DNA of 64,000 bases from B1SED10-225 sp964501415. GTDB taxonomy: Bacteria > Bacillota_I > Bacilli_A > Izemoplasmatales > Izemoplasmataceae. The notes under the pieces were generated by a model, which saw nothing but the letters and a program-made list of their open reading frames with translations, had not been told where the DNA came from and made no database searches. Below, piece after piece: positions 1 through 8,109 of the stretch (positions are counted from its first letter, which is position 1; each line of letters starts with the position of its first letter). The position numbers were made by a program, and so were the translations under genes. The stretch spans positions 27,965-91,964 of the forward strand of contig CAZCSL010000004.1 in NCBI GenBank assembly GCA_964501415.1, read 5' to 3'.

Positions 1-1116
1 GGGGTGTTGGTTGAAGATCCCATAGGTTACGCACGTTTTAGAGTTGAGACATCCGATAGTTTTATTTTCATTGAGACTTCATGGCAAGGGTTTGATATGT
101 TTGAAGACAATGTTGGAAACGTTGTCGATATTAACGCCTATATTACTAGATTCAGGGAGATGGATCCATACTTGAATAAAGGGCATTATTTGGTACATTT
201 TTTTACCAGTGATGATTTTAATGTCCATGAACCAAATCCCGATGAAGAAATCGTAATTTTAAAGGATTATATTAAGCGTCAATTAAATGAGACCATTGTT
301 CGCTATGATTTTTATAAGCCTTTACCTAGTAACCCTTATGGTTATGAAGTGGAACTCAATTATGAGATTCTTTTAAGTGATGCTGCGCTTGGTGATATTA
401 ATATCATGGATGGTTCATATCACATTAAGGCATTAAGTGATACGGTAGAACAACTAACCATAGCAATCACGCTTACTAAAAATGACCTTCAAGAGGCTTT
501 TGAAGTGACGCTGGATGTAAAGTCCATAGAGGTTACGAGCCTCGATGATATTTTGACGATGAAAAATGAAGAGAATTACTACATTCATGCGGTAATGCTT
601 GGCCATATATTTTATGGTGAAGGGTTGATTATGGACGCCAATACCCATCAAGTTATGGTGATTGAAACCCCGAAATTTGGCGGGCTACCAGATAGCTATG
701 ATACGTTTTTTGCGTATGGGGGATACCGCAGTGATGGTTTAAATGATATCTTTTATGTCGATCACATTGAAGGCATCATAGCTCAAAACGATGCGCCCGT
801 GCATAGCTTTTCTAAAGTCGCTATGAATCCTGAATCGTTATACGAAGATGAATTATATGAACCGTTCTTATATGTTCATATGGCGGGCTACTATGACTCG
901 TCTTATATTACGCAAGGATATCCTGGTTTGTTTACACTAAATCAAGATTACTACATTAGTATCTTGGCTAGTTTTAATCAATTTGAAAGCTTCTATGCAT
1001 ATCAACCACAAACTCATATGGTGATTAGTGGCTTTTTGGTAAAATGGCATAATAATCAAAACGAAGTCGAAACATATATCGTGTTTGAAGACTTCATTTC
1101 CACAGCTCAAGATTAA
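1..1116 (+). CDS. Unknown protein, 5'-truncated by the window edge
   Basis: The frame is open from the first base and ends with TAA at 1114-1116, so the true start lies upstream and the N-terminus, including any signal peptide, is missing. The visible ~370 residues are acidic and rich in aromatic residues (Tyr, Phe) and Asp, without transmembrane segments. This composition resembles the extracellular lipoproteins found elsewhere in this window. I recognise no catalytic motif. The stretch around residues 190-300 reads like alternating beta strands, but that is only an impression. No clear terminator follows. A YczE-like membrane gene starts 72 bases downstream on the same strand. Confidence 0.6.
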   Translation, partial: GVLVEDPIGYARFRVETSDSFIFIETSWQGFDMFEDNVGNVVDINAYITRFREMDPYLNKGHYLVHFFTSDDFNVHEPNPDEEIVILKDYIKRQLNETIVRYDFYKPLPSNPYGYEVELNYEILLSDAALGDINIMDGSYHIKALSDTVEQLTIAITLTKNDLQEAFEVTLDVKSIEVTSLDDILTMKNEENYYIHAVMLGHIFYGEGLIMDANTHQVMVIETPKFGGLPDSYDTFFAYGGYRSDGLNDIFYVDHIEGIIAQNDAPVHSFSKVAMNPESLYEDELYEPFLYVHMAGYYDSSYITQGYPGLFTLNQDYYISILASFNQFESFYAYQPQTHMVISGFLVKWHNNQNEVETYIVFEDFISTAQD

Positions 1117-1188
1117 AAAGGCATTTAGATAACCATGCGGAACATTCTACAGTGTGAGGTTAATTTTATTTGATAAAGGCGTGAGCCC

Positions 1189-1869
1189 ATGAGAAATAAA
1201 CGTAAAATCCAAGTGAATATTCCTTTGTTCTTGCATATCGCCTTGCAATTTGTTTTGGGTATTTTCATTTTAGTGTTCGGGGTCAATATGATGATTCGTA
1301 GCTTATTGGGTCCAGCGCCTTGGGATACGTTCACCTATCATTTGCATGCTTTGTTAAATGTAACCCTAGGTATTAGTGCATTTATCATTCAGTGTACGTT
1401 GATTATTATCATAATGGCACTTAGAAAGTCTTGGCAATATAGCTACATTTTCACATCCATTATTACGATTTCTGTGGCCTTTGATTTTTGGGATCTCATA
1501 GTGTTTAGAGATTATTATCCGGAAGGACTGTTTTTAAGATGGATATTTTATCTTGGAGGCATTACTTTGCTCTCCTTTGGGTTGGGCTTGGTGGTTTTGA
1601 CGCGATTCAAGGCCACCGTTGTTGATGAATTAATGCTTTTGTTCATGGATTTTTTTAAGACAAAAAACGTGTTTATGACCCGCATGCTAGTAGAAGGTAT
1701 TGGCTTGAGCATGGGATTAATTATTGGTTTATTGGCTGGCTTAGGGCTTGGGATTATAAATCAGGGTACGTTAATTGTAACGCTTATTTTACCGTTTTTA
1801 TTAAGTCTACAACTTCGTTGGATGACACCAATTTTTGATATTAAACGCAAACATCATATAGAATCATAA
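1189..1869 (+). CDS. YczE/YitT-like integral membrane protein
   Basis: A 226-residue hydrophobic protein with about six predicted membrane segments (near residues 12-35, 55-75, 82-100, 115-140, 165-185 and 190-208). The LGPAPWDTF stretch near residue 40 after the first helix is typical of the YczE family of uncharacterised membrane proteins in Firmicutes. The substrate is unknown. A weak ribosome site (AAAGGCG) precedes the ATG. The gene ends just before a strong bidirectional terminator shared with the convergent ptsH. Family assignment rests on the overall pattern and this motif only. Confidence 0.6.
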   Translation: MRNKRKIQVNIPLFLHIALQFVLGIFILVFGVNMMIRSLLGPAPWDTFTYHLHALLNVTLGISAFIIQCTLIIIIMALRKSWQYSYIFTSIITISVAFDFWDLIVFRDYYPEGLFLRWIFYLGGITLLSFGLGLVVLTRFKATVVDELMLLFMDFFKTKNVFMTRMLVEGIGLSMGLIIGLLAGLGLGIINQGTLIVTLILPFLLSLQLRWMTPIFDIKRKHHIES

Positions 1870-1870
1870 A

Positions 1871-1914
1871 AAAAACCCCCTATTTGAGCTTAAGTGGTCC
1901 AAATAGGGGGTTTT
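1871..1914. terminator. Bidirectional intrinsic terminator
   Basis: Arms AAAACCCCCTATTT and AAATAGGGGGTTTT are perfectly complementary around a 15-base loop, with A-runs and T-runs on both sides. It lies between two convergent genes, the YczE-like gene and ptsH, and should stop both. Confidence 0.9.
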
Positions 1915-1916
1915 GA

Positions 1917-2177
1917 TTATATGCTGCCTTCTTTTTTTAAGACGTTTTCTAAGGCTGTTAGTGCCGTTTCGGCATTTTGCCCAATGACTTCAATCTTAAA
2001 GCTGGCTTTGTGAGGAATACCTAAGCTTATGACCATCATAATCGATTTTAAGTTTATGGTTTTATCTTGATAAATAAGTTTTATTTCATTGGAATATTTG
2101 TTGGCTTCTTTGACAAGTTTTGAGGCAGGTCTAGCGTGCAGGCCGGTTTCATCTTCGATGGTAAACTTTTTTATCAT
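1917..2177 (-). CDS. ptsH: Phosphocarrier protein HPr
   Basis: 86 residues, the normal HPr length. His14 sits in the GLHARPA active-site motif (phosphorylated by enzyme I) and Ser45 in the KSIMMVISLG motif (the HPr kinase site in Gram-positives), so both phosphorylation sites are intact. AAGG lies about 9 bases before the ATG. The gene lies 28 bases downstream of glpP on the same strand, so the two are probably co-transcribed. No other PTS gene is in the window. Next to glpP and glpK, the likely role of HPr-His~P here is to phosphorylate and activate glycerol kinase. That is inferred from the conserved His in GlpK. Confidence 0.95.
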   Translation of the reverse strand: MIKKFTIEDETGLHARPASKLVKEANKYSNEIKLIYQDKTINLKSIMMVISLGIPHKASFKIEVIGQNAETALTALENVLKKEGSI

Positions 2178-2205
2178 ATCGATTTCCTTAAGAGATTGCT
2201 TTTTT

Positions 2206-2754
2206 TTAGTGTTGATGATGCCACAAATCCTCTTTAGATGTGGTTATGGCCTGTGCCCCTGCGTCTAGACAAGCTTTAACCTCAGAGGCTTTGGTGATTA
2301 AACCGCCGGTCAATATTTCTGAATTGCTGTGTTTTCTAATGATATCCAGTTTATCGGGCATAGCGGGTAAGACTTCAATCGCTTCTGGGTTTGCAACACT
2401 TAGTATTTTTAAGCTTTGGTCTAAGGATAAGGTATCTTTTAAGAAGAAACGCATAATCCCTATGACTTGTCGTTTCTTACAAAGTTCAATGACTTTAGGT
2501 TTTGTAGATATGATACCATCTACCTTGAGTTCTTGGATTAGATAAATAGCCCCATACTCATCATTACAAAGACCTTTGATTAATTCTAAGTGAATAATCA
2601 CACGTTTATTGTGTTTTTTGATGATTTTTATTAAATCAGAAAGCTGTGCAAGTTGAAAACTCATGATTAAGCAATAATCAAGATCGGTTTTTAAAAATGT
2701 TTTTAACGCTTTGTGGGAACTGATAGCGGGTAAAACACGTTGTCCGTTTAACAT
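2206..2754 (-). CDS. glpP: Glycerol uptake operon antiterminator GlpP
   Basis: About 182 residues, starting MLNGQRVLPAI. I chose the ATG at 2754 because GGAGGG lies 5 bases before it; the upstream GTG has no such site. The TIM-barrel-like GlpP family is recognised by the N-terminal LPAI, the central VIIHLELIKGL and IISTKP segments, and the C-terminal ILTGGLITKASEVKACLDAG phosphate-binding region. In Bacillus, GlpP with glycerol-3-phosphate binds nascent leaders of glp genes and prevents termination. A matching terminator leader stands divergently before glpK at 2955-3015. A TATAAT -10 box lies at 2781-2786 (minus strand) but its -35 is poor. Confidence 0.92.
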   Translation of the reverse strand: MLNGQRVLPAISSHKALKTFLKTDLDYCLIMSFQLAQLSDLIKIIKKHNKRVIIHLELIKGLCNDEYGAIYLIQELKVDGIISTKPKVIELCKKRQVIGIMRFFLKDTLSLDQSLKILSVANPEAIEVLPAMPDKLDIIRKHSNSEILTGGLITKASEVKACLDAGAQAITTSKEDLWHHQH

Positions 2755-2889
2755 AGTATCCCTCCAATGGGTTCTCATTTATTATAGCATAAAATTTTGT
2801 TAGATAGAGGTGTTTATTAAACTAGTAGATTAAATAGGTAATAAATGAAACTTTTTTTTACTTAACTTAGATACGTGAGCAATTATTCC

Positions 2890-2918
2890 TTTACATAAAC
2901 GGCATATCATGCTATAAA
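2890..2918 (+). promoter_or_regulatory. Sigma-A promoter of the glpK leader
   Basis: TTTACA (2890-2895) and TATAAA (2913-2918) are separated by 17 bases. Transcription would begin near 2925 and enter the GlpP-type terminator leader about 30 bases later. Confidence 0.75.
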
Positions 2919-2954
2919 TAAAGTAAGTTAACAACTTTTTTCTGCGGAGAATTA

Positions 2955-3015
2955 GAGCCCTCGGAAAGATAGGTCTACATGGATAGGTGTAGGTATCTTT
3001 TTTGGGCTTTTTATT
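2955..3015 (+). promoter_or_regulatory. Leader terminator before glpK, likely GlpP target
   Basis: A hairpin pairs AAGATA (2966-2971) with TATCTT (2994-2999) and CTACA (2975-2979) with TGTAG (2988-2992), followed directly by a T-run. An outer pair GAGCCC (2955-2960) / GGGCTTTTT (3004-3012) gives a second terminator form. It lies between the promoter and glpK. In Bacillus, GlpP plus glycerol-3-phosphate relieves termination at such leaders. That this hairpin is the GlpP target is inferred from the divergent glpP neighbour. Confidence 0.75.
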
Positions 3016-3056
3016 TTAGAATTCGAAGTATAGATGATTGATGGAGGATTGATAAG

Positions 3057-4562
3057 GTGAAACAATATGTGATGTCTTTAGATCAAGGAACCACAAGTTC
3101 ACGCGCAATATTGTTTGATAAGTCGGGTAAGATTGTTGGCGTTGCTCAACGAGAGTTCAAACAAATATATCCCAAACCAGGATGGGTAGAACACAATGCA
3201 AACGAAATTTGGTTATCGATTCTTGGTGTTATCGCTGAGGTGCTACAAAACAACGATGTTTCACCAAAAGAAGTAGCCGGAATCGGTATCACCAATCAAC
3301 GAGAAACTACGGTTGTGTGGGATAAAAATACAGGCAGACCGATTTATAATGCCTTGGTATGGCAATCACGTCAAACCTCTGAAATCTGTGATGAACTCAG
3401 AGAAAAAGGGTATCAAACATTGTTTAAAGATAAGACCGGGTTATTGATTGATCCTTATTTTTCCGGCACGAAAGTCAAATGGATTTTGGATCATGTAGAA
3501 GGGGCCAAAACAAAAGCTAAAAACGGTGAGTTGTTGTTTGGTACCATCGATACATGGATAATTTGGAAATTATCGGGCGGTAAAGTCCATGTGACCGATT
3601 ATTCGAATGCATCTAGAACGTTAATGTATAATATCCATGAGCTCAAGTGGGATGAAGAAATCTTAGATATCTTAGATGTACCCGCTTCGATGCTTCCAAA
3701 GGTCAAGGGGTCATCAGAGATTTATGGTTATACCATCGATTATCATTTCTTTGGTCAAGAGGTACCGATTGCCGGTGCTGCAGGCGACCAACAAAGTGCG
3801 CTATTTGGCCAAGCTTGTTTTGAAAAAGGCATGGCTAAAAACACCTATGGTACCGGTAGTTTCCTGCTTATGAATACGGGTAGCGAAGCGATTCGTAGTG
3901 ATTCAGGGTTGCTTACTACCATTGCGTGGGGTATCGATGGAAACGTTGAATATGCCCTTGAAGGCTCTGTTTTTGTGACTGGGGCTGCAGTACAGTGGCT
4001 GCGAGATAGTTTAAAAATCATCGATCATGCCAAAGACACAGAAGCTTTGGCTAAATCGCTAAAGACAAATGATGGGGTGTATTTAGTCCCTGCCTTTGTT
4101 GGCCTGGGCTCTCCTTATTGGAGTCAAGAAGCTAGAGGGGCTATGTTCGGTCTTACGCGTGGTTCATCAAAAGAACAATTTGCCAGGGCTGCCTTAGAAT
4201 CTATCGCTTATCAAAGCACGGATTTATTGCTTACGATGAATAAAGATTCTGGTATTGAGTTAAAAGAACTGCGTGTCGATGGTGGCGCAGTAGCGAACGA
4301 TTTCTTAATGCAATTTCAAAGCGATATCTTGAATGTCCCAGTCTTAAGACCAACCATTCAAGAGACCACCGCATTAGGCGCTGCTTATTTGGCTGGGTTG
4401 GCGGTTGGTTTTTGGAAAGACAAAAACGAAATCGCGGCGCAGTGGGCTATCGATAAACAGTTTGAGCCAAAGATGGATAAATCGTTGCGAGAAACCCTTT
4501 ATGCGGGTTGGAAAAACGCGGTTGAAGCGACGTTATCGTTTAAACCACCGAAACTAAAATAA
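3057..4562 (+). CDS. glpK: Glycerol kinase
   Basis: 501 residues, the full family length; phosphorylates glycerol to glycerol-3-phosphate in the cytoplasm. The N-terminal phosphate loop (LDQGTTSSRAILFD), GITNQRET, the GAAGDQQSALFGQ segment and the C-terminal LRVDGGAVANDFLMQ are all intact. His230 lies in DYHFFGQEVP, the position phosphorylated by HPr-His~P in enterococcal and Bacillus glycerol kinases. The kinase is therefore probably activated by the HPr encoded 1 kb away. The start is GTG, with GGAGG about 9 bases upstream. It lies behind a GlpP-type leader and has its own terminator, so the following oxidoreductase operon needs a separate promoter or readthrough. Confidence 0.98.
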   Translation: MKQYVMSLDQGTTSSRAILFDKSGKIVGVAQREFKQIYPKPGWVEHNANEIWLSILGVIAEVLQNNDVSPKEVAGIGITNQRETTVVWDKNTGRPIYNALVWQSRQTSEICDELREKGYQTLFKDKTGLLIDPYFSGTKVKWILDHVEGAKTKAKNGELLFGTIDTWIIWKLSGGKVHVTDYSNASRTLMYNIHELKWDEEILDILDVPASMLPKVKGSSEIYGYTIDYHFFGQEVPIAGAAGDQQSALFGQACFEKGMAKNTYGTGSFLLMNTGSEAIRSDSGLLTTIAWGIDGNVEYALEGSVFVTGAAVQWLRDSLKIIDHAKDTEALAKSLKTNDGVYLVPAFVGLGSPYWSQEARGAMFGLTRGSSKEQFARAALESIAYQSTDLLLTMNKDSGIELKELRVDGGAVANDFLMQFQSDILNVPVLRPTIQETTALGAAYLAGLAVGFWKDKNEIAAQWAIDKQFEPKMDKSLRETLYAGWKNAVEATLSFKPPKLK

Positions 4563-4588
4563 AACAATTTAATACCTGAAAAAGAGAC

Positions 4589-4639
4589 AAAGAGAAAAGG
4601 GTTCATAAGATTTATGAACGTTTTTCTCTTTTGTTTTTT
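4589..4639 (+). terminator. Terminator after glpK
   Basis: A long hairpin with arms AAAGAGAAAAGGGTTCATAA and TTATGAACGTTTTTCTCTTT, one small mismatch region, and a T-run at 4634-4639. Confidence 0.85.
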
Positions 4640-4709
4640 ATCCATATTAGCGCATTTTTAAGTAAAAAGATTTAAGTTTATCATCGCATCAAAGAAAGGA
4701 AGATAACCC

Positions 4710-6161
4710 ATGATGTATGATTTTATAATTATCGGTGCTGGTATTACAGGAGCAAGCATCGCTAGAGAACTTTCCAAATATAAAGTTTCTGTTTTAGTTT
4801 TAGAAAAGGAAAATGACGCGGCAAATCATGCGACCATTGCCAATAGTGCAATTGTGCATGCCGGTCATGACCCTGAACCAGGCACACTTAAAGCCCTTTT
4901 GAATGTGGAAGGAAATCAATTATATGACCGCTTAGAAAAGGAATTAGAAATTCCTTTGTTAAGAAGTGGTGCTTTTATGGTGGCACACGATGAACAAGAA
5001 GAAGACACATTAAAGTTCTATTATCAAAGAGCTAAAGCAAATGGCGTTACTGGGGTTGAGTTGATTAGTGGAGATGAAGCTCGCAAGCAAGAGCCAAATC
5101 TTTCTAAATCAGTTACGCTTGCTTTAAATCTACCTTCGACTAAAGTAACTTATCCTTGGGAGGTTGCGGTAGCTTCTTTGGAAAATGCTGTAGATAATGG
5201 CGTGGTTTTTAAGCGTTCTCAGGAAGTAAATTTAATCTACAAACAAGAGGGTGTATTCACCGTAAAGACCAAACAAGAAGCAACCTTTAAATCTCGATAT
5301 ATCATCAATGCTGCAGGCGCTTTTGCCACCCGTGTAGCGGGACTAACCGAAGAAGCACCTCCTTATAAAATTACGCCAAGAAAAGGCGAATACATGGTAC
5401 TAGATAGACGCGTGAAAGGGTTTATTAACCGTACGCTTTATCCTTGTCCAACCGACAAAGGTAAGGGAACCTTATTGGTTCCTCAAGTACACGGGAATAT
5501 TTTGGTCGGTCCAAACAGTGTATGGCAAGATTCACCTGATGATGTAACAACAAGTAAATCGGGTCTTAAAGAAATTAAGCAAGGTGCTGCGCGTTTGGCA
5601 GACAATATCCCTTTTCATAAAACGATCCGCACCTTCGCTGGTGTGAGAGCGACTTCAACGCATAAGGATTTCTATATAAAAGAGTCTATCGAAAAGGAGA
5701 ACTTCATTCATGTAGCCGGTATCGATTCACCAGGCATCAGTGCCGCCCCAGCGATCGGTAGGTATGTCGTGGAAGATATTATCATGAAAAAGGAAGCTTT
5801 GGTGAAAAATTCAAATTTCAATCCCAAGAGAAAACACATCAAGCTGTTTGATGATATGGATGATGATGAGAAAAAAGAAGCGTTCAAAAATGACAGACGC
5901 TACGGTAATTTAGTCTGTAAATGTGAGCGCATTACCGAAGCCGATATCGTGCGTCATATCCATAGAAGTGTACCTGTGGATACGGTTAAGGGCATAAAAA
6001 AAAGGGCTCGCGCCGGTGCAGGGTTATGCCAAGGGGGTTATTGCCAACATACGATTATTCACCTTCTGGCAAAAGAATTGAATAAAGACGTAACCGAAGT
6101 TGAATATTACGCCAAAGGTACGACGATCTTCAAAGAGGAAACGAAGGTGAAAAAACGATGA
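4710..6161 (+). CDS. FAD-dependent glycerol-3-phosphate oxidoreductase (GlpA-like) with C-terminal Fe-S domain
   Basis: 483 residues. A Rossmann FAD site GAGITGASIARE sits at residues 9-20, followed by a D-amino-acid-oxidase/GlpA-type fold. The C-terminal BFD-like domain has Cys403, Cys405, Cys440 and Cys445 (C-x-C...C-x4-C), expected to bind a [2Fe-2S] cluster as in GlpA. AAAGGAAG precedes the start. It overlaps the next gene by ATGA, and the same three-gene set follows glpK in many clostridia and Thermotoga. The likely role is oxidising glycerol-3-phosphate to dihydroxyacetone phosphate. Substrate is inferred from context; related proteins act on 2-hydroxyglutarate. Confidence 0.85.
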   Translation: MMYDFIIIGAGITGASIARELSKYKVSVLVLEKENDAANHATIANSAIVHAGHDPEPGTLKALLNVEGNQLYDRLEKELEIPLLRSGAFMVAHDEQEEDTLKFYYQRAKANGVTGVELISGDEARKQEPNLSKSVTLALNLPSTKVTYPWEVAVASLENAVDNGVVFKRSQEVNLIYKQEGVFTVKTKQEATFKSRYIINAAGAFATRVAGLTEEAPPYKITPRKGEYMVLDRRVKGFINRTLYPCPTDKGKGTLLVPQVHGNILVGPNSVWQDSPDDVTTSKSGLKEIKQGAARLADNIPFHKTIRTFAGVRATSTHKDFYIKESIEKENFIHVAGIDSPGISAAPAIGRYVVEDIIMKKEALVKNSNFNPKRKHIKLFDDMDDDEKKEAFKNDRRYGNLVCKCERITEADIVRHIHRSVPVDTVKGIKKRARAGAGLCQGGYCQHTIIHLLAKELNKDVTEVEYYAKGTTIFKEETKVKKR

Positions 6162-7429
6162 ATAAAAGCTATGATATTGTGATTATTGGTGGTGGCGCCG
6201 GGGGCTTGGCTGCCCTTAAAAGCGCTTATGATTCCTCATTGAATATATTATTGGTCGAAAGAGATAAAACCTTGGGCGGCATTTTAAAACAATGTATCCA
6301 TAATGGCTTTGGACTGCATCATTATAAAGAAGAATTAACGGGACCGGAATACGCTGAACGTGGTATCAATGAAGTTAAAGAACTAGATGCGGATATCTTA
6401 GTGGATACCACGGTTATCGATGTGATGAAGGAAGAAGAAACGTTTTTTGTCAAGATGACCAACACCAACGATGGCTTATTTGATGTACAGGCCAAAGCGG
6501 TCATTCTTTCAAGTGGTTGTTATGAACGCACCGCTGGGGCTATACAGTTACCTGGAGACCGTCCAGCTGGCATTATGCCCGCAGGTAGTGCCCAGCGGTA
6601 TTTGAATATTGATGGCTATTTGGTAGGTAGACGCGTATTTATTTTGGGTAGTGGCGACATTGGTTTGATTATGGCCAGAAGAATGCGTTTAGAAGGCGCA
6701 GATGTATTAGGTGTAGCGGAGATTATGCCATATTCCAATGGCTTGACTAGAAATATTGTTCAATGTTTACATGATTTTGATATTCCCCTTTATTTATCTC
6801 ATACCGTTACCCATATTAAAGGGCAAGATCAATTAGAAAGCATTACGATATCTAAAATTGATGATAACTGGGATCCTATCAAAGGCACAGAAAAAGAGTT
6901 TGAAGTCGATACGCTATTATTATCAGTTGGGTTATTACCAGATATCGGTATGTTTGATTCTTTGAAGTTTGATATTTCACCACGCACTAGTGGTGCGGTG
7001 GTAGATCAAACCTATCAAACCTCTATTGAAGGACTTTTTGCTTGTGGCAATGCCTTACACGTCCATGATTTGGTTGATTTTGTGACCGAAGAATCCAGTG
7101 CTGCGGGTAAGCAAGCTAAGGACTATATCATGAAGGCCAAAAAACGCTCCGAAAATACCATCGATCTTATCCCTTCTGACAATGTTTCTTATTTATTGCC
7201 ACAAAAGCTGGATTTAGGAGACGATTTTGAATCCGTCAATGTATCATTTCGAACGACGACGAATGCTTTAAGAGCGGTTTTTCATGTTTATCAAGGCGAT
7301 GCGTTATTGTTTTCCAAAAAGGCACGATTTGTCGTGCCTGCAGAAATGGAAAAAATTACGATAAAACGCGATCAACTCAAAAATGCAGATGAACCGGTTT
7401 ACGTAAAATTTGAGGTGGTGGATGTATGA
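6158..7429 (+). CDS. FAD/NAD(P)-binding oxidoreductase, partner of the glycerol-3-phosphate dehydrogenase
   Basis: 423 residues. An FAD-binding GGGAGGLAAL motif lies at 11-20, a second dinucleotide-binding GSGDIGLIMARR near 165, and a C-terminal FAD motif ending FACGNALHVHDLVDFV near 290-305. No CxxC redox pair like that of thioredoxin reductase is visible. The last ~85 residues form an extra C-terminal extension. It overlaps both neighbours by ATGA, so translation is coupled and the three products are probably one complex. The likely role is passing electrons from the Fe-S dehydrogenase to NAD(P) or another acceptor; this is inferred from gene order. Confidence 0.82.
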   Translation: MNKSYDIVIIGGGAGGLAALKSAYDSSLNILLVERDKTLGGILKQCIHNGFGLHHYKEELTGPEYAERGINEVKELDADILVDTTVIDVMKEEETFFVKMTNTNDGLFDVQAKAVILSSGCYERTAGAIQLPGDRPAGIMPAGSAQRYLNIDGYLVGRRVFILGSGDIGLIMARRMRLEGADVLGVAEIMPYSNGLTRNIVQCLHDFDIPLYLSHTVTHIKGQDQLESITISKIDDNWDPIKGTEKEFEVDTLLLSVGLLPDIGMFDSLKFDISPRTSGAVVDQTYQTSIEGLFACGNALHVHDLVDFVTEESSAAGKQAKDYIMKAKKRSENTIDLIPSDNVSYLLPQKLDLGDDFESVNVSFRTTTNALRAVFHVYQGDALLFSKKARFVVPAEMEKITIKRDQLKNADEPVYVKFEVVDV

Positions 7430-7776
7430 AAAAAGAAATGACTTGTATCGTATGCCCGGTAGGGTGTCATTTAAGCATTGATACTGAAACCCATGAGGTG
7501 GACAATGCCAATTGTAAGCGCGGTGAGCGCTATGCTAAAAAAGAATTACTTAATCCTACCAGAATGTTAACCTCAACGGTCAAAATTAATTCTGTGCATC
7601 AACGCAGAATGCCTATCAAGACGACCGATGCCATTCCAAAAGACAAGTTGTTTGAGTTGATGGATCTATTGGATGAAATTGATTTGAAAGTCCCTGTTAA
7701 TTTAGGCGAAGTTGTGATTAAAAATGTTTTTGATACCGGGGTTGATGTTGTAACTACGATGTCTTTGAGGAAGTAA
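7426..7776 (+). CDS. DUF1667 small Fe-S-type protein
   Basis: 116 residues. Cys7, Cys10, Cys14 and Cys30 form a CxxCxxxC...C pattern like a 4Fe-4S ligand set near the N-terminus. This is the DUF1667 family, regularly the third gene after the two glycerol-3-phosphate oxidoreductase subunits. It overlaps the preceding gene by ATGA. Probably an electron-transfer subunit of the complex; biochemistry is unknown to me. No clear intrinsic terminator follows, and the mgtE promoter begins about 70 bases downstream. Confidence 0.8.
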   Translation: MKKEMTCIVCPVGCHLSIDTETHEVDNANCKRGERYAKKELLNPTRMLTSTVKINSVHQRRMPIKTTDAIPKDKLFELMDLLDEIDLKVPVNLGEVVIKNVFDTGVDVVTTMSLRK

Positions 7777-7842
7777 AATAGCTTTTTTATAACTTTCCTT
7801 CAACCGTTTAAGACAACCCTTTAAATATTCTTTACATTCTTT

Positions 7843-7871
7843 TTGACAATCATTTTTAGTTGTGTTATTAT
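7843..7871 (+). promoter_or_regulatory. Promoter of the mgtE leader
   Basis: A perfect TTGACA (7843-7848), 17 bases, then TATTAT (7866-7871). Transcription would begin just before the M-box. Confidence 0.8.
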
Positions 7872-7888
7872 TATCCATAAAAAAATAC

Positions 7889-8037
7889 ATTAACGTTAGG
7901 TGAGGCTCCTACATGGACACACGCCACTGCCCAAAAATGTCGAAAGACGCCAATGGGTAAACTGACACTGCCGAAGTAAGGCTTTGTCTAATGTGGCTAA
8001 ATGGACGCTGTGTAGTGCTAAAGCTCAACGAATGCTA
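7889..8037 (+). promoter_or_regulatory. M-box (ykoK) magnesium riboswitch
   Basis: The conserved M-box core is present: GTTAGGTGAGGCTCCTACATGG near the 5' end, GCCACTGCCCAAAAATG, AAAGACGCCAATGGGT in the middle and AGTGCTAAAGCTCAACGA at the 3' end. The closing stem can form between CATTA (7889-7893) and TAATG near 8037. Mg2+ binding would lock GCTCAACG in the aptamer; without Mg2+ the same bases can pair with CGTTGAGC at 8066-8073 and break the terminator. It is therefore an OFF switch for mgtE. Confidence 0.95.
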
Positions 8038-8059
8038 ATGACCATAACTGGTTTTTATT

Positions 8060-8084
8060 GGCTTGCGTTGAGCAAGCCTTTTTT
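8060..8084 (+). terminator. M-box expression-platform terminator
   Basis: GGCTTGC / GCAAGCC arms around a GTTGA loop, then TTTTTT. The loop and 3' arm (CGTTGAGC) are complementary to GCTCAACG at the end of the M-box, giving the alternative antiterminator. Confidence 0.9.
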
Positions 8085-8109
8085 GTACTAAGGAGGTGCA
8101 TATATTGCT

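Noticed and set aside
1117..1188. Possible terminator TAACC...GGTTA after the first gene
   Set aside because: Only 5 bp with a long loop and a broken T-run; too weak to support.
7702..7890. Minus-strand open frame across the end of the DUF1667 gene
   Set aside because: It is antisense to a coupled operon gene and to the mgtE promoter, lacks a ribosome site and resembles no protein.
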